A stretch of DNA of 64,000 nucleotides from the NCBI GenBank assembly GCA_037043015.1, contig CM073329.1, positions 14,214,648-14,278,647 on the forward strand, written 5' to 3'. This stretch comes from Bryum argenteum. Its lineage: Eukaryota; Streptophyta; Bryopsida; Bryales; Bryaceae. Within the stretch, counting starts at the first letter, position 1; every line of letters begins with the position of its first letter. Shown piece by piece: positions 34,201 to 45,808 of this stretch. The notes beneath the pieces were generated by a model that had not been told where the DNA came from, searched no databases, and was given only the letters and a program-made list of their open reading frames with translations. The translations under genes and the position numbers were made by a program.

Positions 34201-35675
34201 GTTCAAAAAGTGCACTATTCATGATGCCCAAGTCCAAAAGATGTTGTGATCCAATTTTGGGCTGCCCATTTTAGACCCCATGGGCGTTTAAGGGTTAAAA
34301 TTTGGTGATATTTTACCTGAAGCTCCTCATCAATGGCATCATTTGCTAATTGGTCTGCACGCATGTTGTCTTCTCGAGAGATTCGCTCCATGAACACAGC
34401 TCGGAAGTCTTTAGAAAGTGTGAGCACTTTCCTTTGGTACTCCACGAGCCTTTCATCTTGCACGCTACAATGCCCCACAACCTACACTTCGTAACATACA
34501 TGACGTGAAATTAGGTGCTAGTTCGTAAACATGAAATATCAATTTTTGAATGAATAGAATTAGGGCTTGAAAAGGAGTGGTACCTAGTGTTTTTTTTTAT
34601 ATAAAACTCAAAGAAAGTTGGTTCTTTGTAATTTTGTGAAATGGAGAGATACATAGTGCTCCTAGTAATGGATACTAGTGTTTGTATTTTGGAACTAAAA
34701 TGTGAAATCCTATCTCTATTGACCTAGGTGGTGATATGACATTTTTAGTATTTACATGTAAAAGTGCTTATATAGTCTTTGCTAATACTTAGTTCACACT
34801 TGAAATAATTTAGTAGTTACCTGGCTATGAACTAAGCGAGAATCACCTTTCACAAGAAGGTATTCTACTCCGAGAGAGAGAGCTTTTTTTAAGCCGGCAA
34901 TAAGAGATTTGTACTTGGCCACACATGAAGGCACATTAGGGCTGACTAGTTTTTTCAACTCTACAACCGTATGGCCGCGACTATTCTTGAGCACAGCGCC
35001 GATGCCTGTGAAAGAGTGATTTGTTGGAATTTCTTATTAGAAGCATGATTGTATATCATAGATCAAATTGTATACATGGAAAATAGGAGGCACTCCTTGT
35101 TATTTAGTATTCGAAAGGAATTAAACTATGTATAAAACACCTACTTGGAACTTTATTGTTGGTATGAATATTATTTTTTTGGTCAATTATAGCATTTTTT
35201 TGGGTAAAAAATGGTCATATACCTTTCTGTGTGACTAGTGTTAATTCTTTTGCTTAGAGATAATAAAATCTATTCATAAAAAATGACAAGTGCAAAATTT
35301 GGTGTAACATAAAGCTGCACTTTATACTTTATAACTTATATAATTTACTCTAACAAATGTTGAGCCCAACAAAAATCAGTGAGTCAAGAATTCCTTATTT
35401 GATAGACTATTTACCATCACATCAAAAGCACTTTTTTTCCCAAATTTACACCTCTTACTATGTATCTATAGTTGCATTGGGAAGATCCATATGCAAGTAA
35501 TTAATATAATCATCACTTCAATAGTATGAATCTAAATATTAAAATTTAGATTGTGTTGTTATTTAAGAAAGCAATCATAACATTACTAACCTACAGGATT
35601 GTGGGTTCCATTCTCCCTTGTAGCACCATCAAAATAAAGAATCCAAGGTGAGTGGGGTTGAGATCTTTCCCCCAT
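31230..35675 (-). CDS. RNase H-like domain protein (five exons, 400 aa)
   Basis: Exons in gene order are 35675-35591, 35005-34821, 34481-34317, 33009-32725 and 31712-31230, all with GT-AG introns and keeping frame (1,203 nt). Residues 1-145 form a plant RNase H (RVT_3-type) fold: WILYFDGATRENG with the first catalytic Asp, YKSLIAGLKKALSLG, VKGDSRLV with a catalytic Asp, and NMRADQLANDAID with the last Asp. The usual catalytic Glu of the AEY motif is Lys (CVAKYKS), so RNase activity is doubtful. The C-terminal half is disordered: His-rich and basic, then Glu/Asp- and Gly-rich, ending in SEQDYARLVKTLLKGFLQRKRALRS. It probably acts on or binds RNA-DNA hybrids; location is unclear. Confidence 0.87.
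33447..33695. mobile_element. Foldback/MITE in RNase H-like gene intron
   Basis: The left end CAATTCCGTTAAAATGGCA...TATGCC (33447 on) is repeated inverted at the right end near 33667-33695, giving about 26 bp of inverted repeat with one mismatch. It lies in intron 3 of the RNase H-like gene. No coding. Confidence 0.78.
33933..34294. mobile_element. Family B TIR element, copy B1 (362 bp, TTAA target)
   Basis: Ends CCCTTAAACGCCCA and TGGGCGTTTAAGGG are inverted repeats, with TTAA on both sides (33929-33932, 34295-34298). It sits in intron 3, ending only about 20 bases before exon 3 of the RNase H-like gene. Confidence 0.87.
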
Positions 35676-36785
35676 TACATTCCTCTCATAGAAGCGTACA
35701 TCATGCATCAACTTTTGTACCTTTGACAATTTCTATGATGATTTCTTCTAGAATCTTAGATTTTTACTACTTTATCTCAACATATGCTACTATAATTTAT
35801 GTTTTCCCAAGACATGGAAACACCTCAAATAAGAAAGGAAACTACTAGGTCTGGTCGTCTGGACAACTCAACCTCGACTTGAATACAATTACAACGCCAA
35901 CGCCTTTGCACTTAATACAATATCCAAACTATATGTGTCATGTCTTTTCTATTTGTATTGCTTTTTAATAACATAATCACCATAATAAAGTTCAAAATTC
36001 TCTAGAGTGTCATTTGTATTGCATACACTTGCGTGTCGAATTTTTTGTTGATTATGACCAAAAAGATTTTGATAGAAAAAAATTTATTCAAGGGAATTTA
36101 CAGAAACATGTAACATTATCATAAACATGCTCAAATCATGTTGGATTAATTTTCTTGGAATTCATTGTAGTCAATTTTTCATCGGAAAAGAATCTTGGTA
36201 CAATCATGTTAAGTAGCAATGTGTTCTCAATGCTAAAAACATTGCTTTTTATGACTTCAATCTCCTAATTGTATGCTTGCCATAAAAGAGATGCAATCTA
36301 ATTTGTGTAGACAAGATCTAGACTCTATGAAATAACTCGAATGAACGCAAGAACTCACTCTAAATAAATTATTCATATGTAAGCTTGTCACATTCTTTAC
36401 ATTGACTTGAGTGTGATGAATTTATTCTTTTGATTGGATACAGTATAGTTATCTAGACAATCTAAATTCGTGATTGTATAACAAAACCATTAGGAAAGAA
36501 AAACTAGGTTTTAAAAAATATATAATATAATTATTCCTATAGTATTGCTATAGTATTGAAAATGGAAGACATTAAAAGGTGTAACGACTCGTGTCCAAGC
36601 GCTTTGAGTCTTAAATGCACTTTAGTAAGAGAGTATCAATTCTTACTAAACCTTTTTTTTCTCATTTTCTATTTCCTTCTTGCATGCTAGAAATGAGATA
36701 AATGAGTTTTGAACTTAGTTTTTTAGATAAATTCTTTTGTAACTAACCTAAATAATGTTATACATGTGTAGAGTATATTTGAGGC
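35676..36785. other. Intergenic DNA upstream of RNase H-like gene
   Basis: AT-rich; it should hold the promoter of the minus-strand gene, but no clear TATA box was picked out. Confidence 0.45.
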
Positions 36786-36789
36786 TTAA

Positions 36790-37760
36790 CCCCTAGACGT
36801 CCCAGTCTATTTTTAGTAGAAAAGCACATTTCCATAAAAATCGTCATAAATGAAAATGAAGAGAAGCTGTTAAGATCTCAACCGTACAAACTTATAATAG
36901 ACTTATCAAAGATCATGTGGACCAAAATTTGAGTCATGAAGCCTTATAGATCGGGAGATCATAACATATTAACACTAAAAACAAACCGCAAAATTTCATC
37001 ATTTTCACTTTGAGGTGGAAATGCTACCAATATACCTATTGCAATGAAAAAATCACCAACTAGAAAGATGTTCACCTTCATCTTAATAAGTCCTCTACCC
37101 AACAAAAATTCATCAAAAAAATTTCTTGGCTCAAATAAAAGCCATGCAATGGTAAAAACTGCCGAAATTTTACAAAGAAAAAATAGTCCAAAACTAGTCC
37201 CTTTGCATTCAAGTTCATGCCTTATCTTCAAAACATCTTCGATCTTGTTAAGTTTTCTACCGCTTAGACTAAACCCTAATTGGAGGCCATCCCAAAAAAT
37301 TAAGTTGAAATCCAACGGTGGATGAATGAGATATAGCTCCTCAAATAACATCCATTTTCTCACTTTTTCTATTGACAAAACATCGTTGAAAATTCAATAG
37401 CAAAATCATTTGGATCAAAAAACTTCTCACAAAAAGTCGTTAAGAATCACCTTAGATCATGACCATGAAAAAAAAAAATCATAAAAAACTATTTTTAATT
37501 TCACATAATTGGCTTGCAATGGTAATACATGCCCCATGCTTGGAAACCCAAAAACAAGAGTTGTTTTCACTAAAGTGCATTCCATTAATTCATACTTTAT
37601 TGTATGGGCTTGCAAATTTTACAACACAAACTATACTCGATTTGGAACCTATTCCAAGTGATTTCATCCAGAACGGACCTAGGATGAAGAAGATATGGCT
37701 ATTCAAAGTTGTTGCCTTCCATCCAAAATGTCGTTTTTCGACATTCGGCGCGTTTAGGGG
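36790..37760. mobile_element. Family C TIR element (971 bp, TTAA target)
   Basis: The ends CCCCTAGACGTCCC and, inverted, CCCCTAAACGCGCC are similar for about 13 bp. TTAA flanks both sides (36786-36789, 37761-37764). No transposase; ORFs inside look like chance. Confidence 0.78.
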
Positions 37761-38048
37761 TTAAAGAAGTGTAAAGTGGTTTTTATACAATAACAAGAAT
37801 ATCATTAGTTTCAAATCGTCATTCAAAAAGAGACTTATAGTTCTTGCACTTAGGGCATCCTCAATGGACACGAAATACACTCCTTTTGAACCAAATTCTA
37901 TCTTTTGACTGATTTAAAATTAGAAATTAAAATTATCATCATTAGAAGCGCATGTATATAAATGTGAGATATTTCTCAAAAAAAATATTTGTGAAATTGG
38001 GACGAAGGTGAAATCCCTCATTGAAAATACCACATTTTCAAAATTTAA

Positions 38049-38973
38049 CCCCTAAAAATCCAGGGGTTTCCTCGACCTCCAGAACCAAAAACTGCCATTT
38101 TTCACCTTCGTTGGGAAATGGGGAAATGGAGAAACTTTTTTTTCCGGTTTTAGACTTTGAACCGTAAGATCTTGTACCTAACTTGTATACAAAGGACTGG
38201 TCGAAATTTCAACCGTTGGATGTTTGTCATTTGTGAGATCATAACAATCAAAGTTTGACCAACACTTTTTTTTGCCGGTGCGTGAGAGGCATTGTCTAAA
38301 TGGTGCCAAGGGCAACTTGATGATTGTTATTCCAAATATTTTTCCCTCATTTTTTTTCATGTAGATAATCAAGTTGGGTATGCTCATGCAAAATTTTAGA
38401 GACCAATTCCACTTTTTGACCTTAACGTAAAATATTTTATGAAAGAAGGTCTAAAAACAACCATATAGTAAAACAAGCACCACATATGATATATTTAGTT
38501 TGAGAAAAATCTCGACGGTGAGAAGGTGCATTTATGATAATGTGAATTTTGAAAAAAAAAATCTTGGAAAAAATCCAAAATCTCGAATTTTGGCAATTTT
38601 TGAAAGAAAAAATTGTAAAATTACTAGAAATTGTGAAGATTGTTTTTGAAAGTTTTGGAGGCTGCCCTTGTAAAATTGGTAAACTTTTTGACTTCGGATA
38701 CTTTGGAATTTGAATAGTAATTTGGTAATGAACATATTTCTAAAAAAAAAAAATTAAAATAATTATTTTAAACTGCCCGTTTAGGACTTGAAACCTAAAA
38801 TTTCTAGGTGAAGGTTATAAAATTAAAATTTGACTTTGAAAATTTTACCACATACACATTACTGTATGGGGAGCACCCAATAAAAATCTTAGGCAAAAAT
38901 ATCAATTTAAATGCTTAAAATGAGCTGCCCGAAATCTCAGAAAACCGAATCGGTTTTCCTGGATTTTTAGGGG
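38049..38973. mobile_element. Family A TIR element, copy A2 (925 bp, TTAA target), inverted relative to A1
   Basis: This is a nearly identical reverse-orientation copy of 25830-26756, with TTAA at 38045-38048 and 38974-38977. Together A1 and A2 form an inverted repeat of about 0.93 kb spaced about 11 kb apart. Confidence 0.9.
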
Positions 38974-39308
38974 TTAAAGAGAGTGCACCAAATCTTGCTT
39001 AAATAGTAGGTGACCCCCCCTTATTCCCTCTAAATTTTAGAAATATAAAGAAGAATGTCAAGTGAACTTTGAGATCTTACGGTTGAATCTTTTGAATAAT
39101 GATTAGATTGAGATTTATTGAGCGTAATCTAAAGGAAGGTCAAATTTTATGACTTAGACCTTTTTGCAACAAAGAAATTTAGGGGTTAAGTGTATTAGTA
39201 AAAATTTGGTTCTCAAAATTCAGTTTACATATCGGAGTTAACATAAAAATTGAAGTTGCATTCTCATAACATTTATTTCCCTTTGAAGGAAAATCACCCT
39301 CTAGTGCT

Positions 39309-39470
39309 ACACCTCCCCTACTACACCTCCCCCGGTAACCTCCCCCCGGTAACCTCCCCCTGGTAACCTCCCCCGGTAACCTCCCCCCGGTAACCTCCCC
39401 CCGGTAACCTCCCCCGGTAACCTCCCCCGGTGACCTCTCCTCCTAACCTCCCCTGCTACACCTCCATTGG
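39309..39470. repeat. GGTAACCTCCCCC minisatellite
   Basis: Roughly nine imperfect units of ggtaacctcccc(c)c with edge variants (ctacacctcccc), about 370 bp upstream of the LEA-like gene start. Confidence 0.88.
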
Positions 39471-39760
39471 TAATGCTCCTCAATGGTCGGTTTTAGGTGC
39501 CTCGACCTTATATCGACATCGCGTACATGTGCAGCAGTAGCAGCACCGTCGTGGCTTCTCTAAAATTCGAAACTAGCTTTTTAGCATTGGGTCACGAGGG
39601 CATGGATCTAGTCCAAGTTCCAATCACCACACCCCACAATTAGTAAATTTACCCAAACTCAACTCCGAGGCGATGGAAATCTGATCCTATCGATGTCATC
39701 ACCAAAATATCCTCCGATCGATTCGCTCTCAACGCGTCGCCCGTTCCCCTCCCACCCTTC

Positions 39761-39770
39761 TATAAACCCC
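39761..39770 (+). promoter_or_regulatory. TATA box of LEA-like gene
   Basis: Tataaacccc lies 66 bases before the ATG at 39836, a normal plant spacing with a C/T-rich leader between. Confidence 0.65.
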
Positions 39771-39835
39771 TGCTCTTCATCCCCTGATTCTCATTCTTTC
39801 ACCTGCATTGTCTAGTTTTCGATCGATTCTCAGCT

Positions 39836-40636
39836 ATGGGTGGTCACAGCTCGGGTTCCGACTCTGATTCTGGCTCCGGCTCCGGCTCCGACAAGGAGCA
39901 CTCGAAGAAGGATAAGAAGGACAAGCACTCCAAGAAGGAGAAGCACGACAAGGGTGACAAGAAGGAGAAGAAGGAGAAGCACGACAAGGGTGACAAGAGT
40001 GACAAGCACAAGGACGAGAAGCACCACGAGTCATCCGGCCATGGTGGCGGCCTCTCCGGTCACCTCTCTGGTATCTTGCCCGGGCACGAGAAGTACACCG
40101 GCAAGCTCAAGAAAGAAGATGTAAGTCCCTCTGTCCGATCTGCCCGCCATCGCTCACTCTGTGATCGTGAACATTGCAATCCCCATCGACTTGATCCATC
40201 GATGTCGATCTTTGTTTATTAGAATCTGTAATGCCACGTAGTTCGTACAGACTATCAAGTTTTGGAGCTTTCTGATCGGGTAGAAGCGATCTTGTCCATC
40301 TTGTTAGGGCTCCGATCGATCGGAGAATGGGGTTTGATCGATTGGAGAATGGGGCTTGATCGATCGGAGTAGGGGTTATGATTGATCTGGTGGGGTTTTG
40401 ATTGCTTGTGAGGAGGGTATTGAGCAGTTATGGCGTGTTTGCAGGTGCAAGATTTGAAGCACAGGCAGGACATCTCCGAGGAAGAGAGGGAGCATCGGAA
40501 GAAGATTCTGATGGCCGAAGTGGCCGCGGGTGTGGTGGGAGCCGGTGTTCTGGGATTCGCCGGCTACCAGGCGTACCAACACTTCAACAAGGACGATGAT
40601 GAAACTAAAGCTGGAGAGCATGTCAAGGACGCTTAA
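39836..40636 (+). CDS. Lysine/aspartate-rich, LEA-like hydrophilic protein (two exons, 158 aa)
   Basis: Exon 1 is 39836-40120 (donor gtaagt at 40121); exon 2 is 40445-40636 (acceptor tttgcag). The first 70 residues are Ser/Asp then Lys/His/Asp/Glu repeats (KKEKHDKGDKKEKKEKHDKG), highly hydrophilic and likely disordered. A Gly/His-rich stretch follows (SSGHGGGLSGHLSG). Exon 2 gives a charged helix (DLKHRQDISEEEREHRKK) and a Gly/Ala-rich hydrophobic segment (VAAGVVGAGVLGFAGYQAYQ) that could be a glycine-zipper membrane helix. The composition resembles stress-induced LEA/dehydrin-like proteins, but no dehydrin K-segment is present. Function is inferred from composition only. Confidence 0.85.
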
Positions 40637-41601
40637 AAGAATCTGTGTGCAGTGCAGTTGCTGTAGTTTTGTAAATGGGAGCGATGAGAAACGGATCTGG
40701 CCATTCGCGAGTGGCGTGGTCTCAGGTGTTTAGAGCAAGATGTTATATGTACAGCTCCTATCACTAATACTGATGCACATGATCGTTTCTTACTTCGCCT
40801 GGTGATCCGTTGGAAATGGTTAGTTGTCTATTCGTTGCACTGCACCATGATTCTGCAAAGGTACGAATGAAATAGTATCTCGACCAAATACAGAGCCGCT
40901 TGTATACTGAATTGCTCTGTTCCGGAAGTGACATTGGACATACTGCAACATTGAAATCTGACAATGCGTAACATTCCAACACAGGTTTATCATATTTCTT
41001 CATCGTTGTCATACCTGTTACGCCAGAGTGCACTTCAGGAGAACAGGTGAGCATTCACCTCTACATTTTTAGATGTCCCTCCCCACTGTGAAGGAGTAGC
41101 TCAAAAGGGCGGAAGAGAAAAAGTTCGAGAATATTCCTGAGAGGGAATGGACAAAATATCTGGACTGGACCAAGAAATGTAAACTATCGCAAAATACGTA
41201 GCTGCTATTTCGTTGTTACTTCTGTGTGAGTTTGGAACTATGCCGCATCTAGATTCTAGTAGCGCATGTTGAATTAGTAAGGTTGAGTGTCCTATAAGCA
41301 CCAACTTAAGAGATCTGACCTATTTTTAGCACTAGTAAACTCAAAATAGAATTATGACCACATTCGAAAGAGGTTTTCAGGAGGATTGCAAAAATTTGCA
41401 ACATGTAATTTGCATTTGTGAATTTTATACAAAATTCCAAAGTGCTAAGTGAGGTTTGACCCATAAGCGTTATATACAAATGAGGTACATCTGTATTTTC
41501 ACAATCTACAAATGAGGTACAACGCCATTTTAGGTCCCCTGGCGCTTTTAGGTAGTCCAACCGTAGACTACTTTCAGGGCCTCAGTTTTCATACATTGCA
41601 C
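40637..41601. other. 3' flank of LEA-like gene and intergenic DNA
   Basis: The first ~150 bases are likely 3' UTR. No further coding can be supported. Confidence 0.5.
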
Positions 41602-41605
41602 TTGA

Positions 41606-41999
41606 CCCCTATACGCCCAAGGAAGGCAAGGGGCTTTTTGTCCTATACGCCCAAGGAAGGCAAGGGGCTTTTTGTCTGACAGAATCTGCACTGTAGCTCT
41701 TGCTATATTCAACTTTTCACTTATATTTTGATGTCAAATTGGCCACCTTCTTGTGAAGCATTCAAAAAGTGAAATTTCACAATTCAGATCACAATTTGTG
41801 TGAGTGATTTTGTGCTTTAAAAGGATTGTGGTAAGTAGGTTGGGATTGTGGGAAGGAGGTTGGGGTTGCAAGCTCATCTGTGATTGGTTCATTTATGATG
41901 TCCAAGTTGAAAAAGTCCACTATTCATGATGCCCAAGTCCAAAAGATGGTGTGATTCAATTTTGGGCTGCCCATTTCACACACCATGGGTGTTTAAGGG
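41606..41999. mobile_element. Family B TIR element, copy B2 (394 bp)
   Basis: It is homologous to 33933-34294 over its length (cttttcacttatattttgatgtcaa, gatgcccaagtccaaaag). The left flank is TTGA (one change from TTAA), the right flank TTAA at 42000-42003. A 34-bp unit (cctatacgcccaaggaagg...) near the left end is duplicated in tandem, which explains the extra length. Confidence 0.85.
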
Positions 42000-42003
42000 T
42001 TAA

Positions 42004-44721
42004 ATGCTCTTTCTGAAAGCAAGGTACAAATATTTTGATCATTGATGTATCTTGAAGTGTGTAACCTTAGGACCTAGTACTCAACTTATCCATGTATGGT
42101 ATGGTGGTCAATAATGTCGCAATTTTCAGCAGAGCTGTTACAATTTTTGTGCATGGCAAAAATTAGTAGAAAGCTAAAGCAAGTAGAATCATCATCTTTG
42201 GACATTTTTACAATAAGATATGTTTTTCTCAAGTTAAAAAATTTAGATGTTCCTAAAATAGTGCCCTGAGGTGACACTCTATAATGTTTGCGTTGAGTAC
42301 ATGGTATTGTACCTTCGAGTCTAAATTGTTGAGTAAATGGTATTGTTGCACGGGGAAGTTATTATGTACTGAGTCTAGATTACTAGAGCTATTATTTGGC
42401 ACTGTGCCATAATTGACTATTCTACAGTATACATCATGCCAATTTGTAGATTCAACATACATCCAACTTGAATTCCTTTGAGGGACTGAATACTTACATC
42501 ACGTATTTTTCATCCTATAATCAAGAATATATATTTTTATGGCGAGGATGAAACATTTGCATTTAGTTGAAGGTATTGTTCTCTCATAAACAAATTATTG
42601 TGGTTGCACTTCTATATGATAGTCGGATATGAAGTTATTAAATATAAACATAGTGGACATGGGATTTTTAGTTTTTAGTAACCCTTGATGTATAAAGTAG
42701 TCTACTAAATCCGTGCATCTCCTTAAACCGCCCACTCTAGATTCTTGCCTACTTTCTGGATTTCATGTAAAAGGATGCACTTCATGTGCACATGGAGCAT
42801 GTGAAAGGTTTTAGGTAATGCGGTACATGTCACTTTTATTTATTTTAATAAGTGCTCAAAAATATTACAAAATAATGAAAACTTCTTCAATTCTTCATAT
42901 CTATAGTTAAAAAATATTGATTCACATATTCCAAGTTTCTAACTGCAATCTAGTCCTTCAAATAATGCACGGTTCAAGAATTGTCTACCTTACACTCACC
43001 TATTTTTGAGTTACCTTCATGTGGAATGGTACTCGGTCAATATTATAATTATGTTCAAATTACAAGTAATAGTGAGAGAGAGCCTTGATTAACCCCTAAC
43101 AATCCAAGCGTTTTTTGGCAAGCATGGGATTGGCAACCAATTACTAAATTGATGATATGGTACTGAGACCAAGAAAGTGGCATAAATTTTACTTGTGTTG
43201 ATTCCATTTGTCCTTGATTTTGGTACATGAAATAAATGTGCAAGTGGCGGAGACAACGAGACCAATTATGCCATTTATGCGGCAAATGCGGCATGCAATT
43301 ATATTCCTTGTAGATGGAACGGCTTGTGTGGAAAACATGAATCAAACACTAGTAGAATATTGCACAAAAAGTTTCTTGTCACTAATGATGCAAGAGAGCA
43401 TGTTTAATTGTGCTTTTAAAAACATCATAATAAATTGTATATTTGTCGCTTCTCTTTAGATTTTTTTGGCGTAGTAAGCAATATTATAACCTACTAAATT
43501 AGCAAAATTGTAAGAATGAAAAATATAATTATGTATTTTGATGTCGTTAGAAGCACAATTTATACATGCACTATTTTGTCACCAAGGACAAGTCATGACG
43601 GACGTCACTTTTTTTCCATTTTCTACTAATGCAAGGGTGTGTTCATACTTTGTCGTGAACTTCTTTCGCCTGGGCCGTAGAGAGGAGAGGGAGAGTGAAC
43701 AGAAAAATTGTTTTGCATGTTGGTTAGAGTAAACAAACGTATGCGTATATTGTCGGGCGACTAAAGGCGAGACTTTATCGTGTATAGTGGTCCCGTATAG
43801 TAGGATTACTTATGTGTTAGTGGCTCATGTCTTAAAAATTGCTCCTCTCCAATGGAGAAAATTGCTCCTCTCCAATCGAGTACTTTTATTTCAATGAATT
43901 GACGATAATTTGAAACAACTTCAATTCAAACACTACGACAATCTTGACTACAAGGGGGTTTCAGTAAAAATCTCTTTTGCCCTTCTCTCTCTTATCGTGC
44001 TTTGCAATGAGAGCCTCTATTGTTTTTTGCACTACAAATTGCTCCTTATTTGTGTCAAATTAAATAACAAAAATCAACAATAGACTTGAGTGAGGAACAA
44101 AAGTCAACGAGCAATAACAGATTTAATAATTTAGGAACTTGATGAAAATTATTTTGATGAAGCTTGCACAATTAAACTTAGCATCTTAGACATGTACTTG
44201 TAGAATACTGGTGTAAGTAGACCAAGCCAATATACCACAACATCACTCATATGTACTCTCATATGTACTCTCATATGTACTCGATCCTGTGTGTAACAAC
44301 CAAAGTGACTATCTATTAGTATCATGCATAAAATTTACTACTCGAAGTAGCTTGTTGAGTTCTTAATGACCAATTAAAGCAAGTGCAATGTGATTATTGT
44401 TGAGTTGTATAAATATCTTGATGCCAAGTAACTTGTGACATTTGAGAAGGTAGATGATATTAGTGATAAATCTATTTTTGTGAATTAAGTCTGAATGTCT
44501 AAATCATTGTGGACTAAACACGAAAAAATTATTTTTGTATAGATGTAGATGGCTTGGGCTCAATGACTACAAGACAAGTGTAGAGGGAAAGATGGTACTA
44601 TCCCAAAGAAACTCCCTATTTCAACTCCTCTTTGATCCTCTCTTGTGGTTTTGACATAAACTAAACTTTAACCAATACATACAAATTAGGCAACTAAAGA
44701 GGGATGATAGTAATGTATTCT
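42004..44721. other. AT-rich intergenic DNA with a solitary TIR terminus
   Basis: Contains TTAA followed by CCCCTAACAATCCAAGCG at 43089-43110, a family A-like left end with no matching right end found, and a triplicated catatgtactct near 44248. No coding. Confidence 0.5.
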
Positions 44722-44725
44722 TTAA

Positions 44726-45302
44726 CCCCTAAAGATCCAAGAGAACAAAGTCGGGATTTTGCTATTTTGGGCAGCCTAGATGAATAGGTTAAAAGTAATA
44801 TTTTGCCTAAATTTTTTAATGGGTGCTCCCTATACTGCAAAGTGTATGTAATAAAATTTGCAAAGCCAAATTCCAAATTTTGAGTCTTCTACGACAATTC
44901 TTGGTTTGCAAGCCGAACTGGGGCAATTTAGATTTAGTATTTTTTTGAGATTTGTTTTTGGAAATATGTTCATGACCAAATCACTACTTAAGTTCCAAAG
45001 GGCCCCAAGTCACAAAGAGTATCAATTTTACAAGGGCAGCCTCCAAAAGTGTCAAAAATAATCTCAACAACGCCCAAAAAAACTTCGTAGTCAAACTTTG
45101 GATGTTATGATCTCTCAAATGGTAAATATCCAACGGTCAATTTTTAAATTAGATACTGAAAATTGGCTTAGGTACAAGATCTTACGGACCAAAGTTAAAA
45201 AAAGAATGAAAACATTGTTTCGCACCCCTTGAAGTGCATAGAGGTAGAGAATTAGAGTTTTGAGGTTTCAAGCTCCCAAAAACACACAAGGATCTTTAGG
45301 GG
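44726..45302. mobile_element. Family A TIR element, diverged copy A3 (577 bp)
   Basis: Ends CCCCTAAAGATCC...GGATCTTTAGGGG, with TTAA on the left (44722-44725) and CTAA on the right. Internal blocks (gggtgctcccta, agggcagcctccaaaa) match A1 and A2, with an internal deletion. Confidence 0.8.
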
Positions 45303-45808
45303 CTAATAAGAGAAATCTAAAATGAGATAAATTCAAGCATTTTTTCTCATAAAGAGCACCACCAAAGTGAAGTCATGCTCACTTTTGATAAAAGTTCGGA
45401 TCTCATGCTTTCTTATGTTTAGTGAGGAACATGGTGCTTTGTTTTTTTTTGTTTCTTTGAAGAGGCCTAACCCTCGCCTACTCACCCTCTGTTAGTGCTT
45501 AAAGGATAACTCTATTATGTCCTCAAAAAACTGCAATCTAGAATACCCCGCACACCTGTCTACCGTCGCACATTCAAACCAGCATTTGCTTTTTCTGCAT
45601 CACAGCTATATGACCAGCACAGTCCTCAAATAATCCTCACGAGTAAGTTAATGATCATTTCATGGCACCAAATCATGAACAATGTAAGAGCTGAAGAGAC
45701 GTTATGGTATCCAAATCACTAAATGCTTGCATTGCCAGACGGTTTATGACTCCATGTGTCAAAATGATGGGGTTTAGAAGAGGTCCAAGTATACCAGAGA
45801 AATGAGAG

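Noticed and set aside
39836-40636. Calling the protein a dehydrin
   Set aside because: No K-segment or Y-segment; only the charged composition is similar.
43208-43732. ORFs in the 43-kb intergenic region
   Set aside because: Short, with no domain or splice context; AT-rich chance frames.
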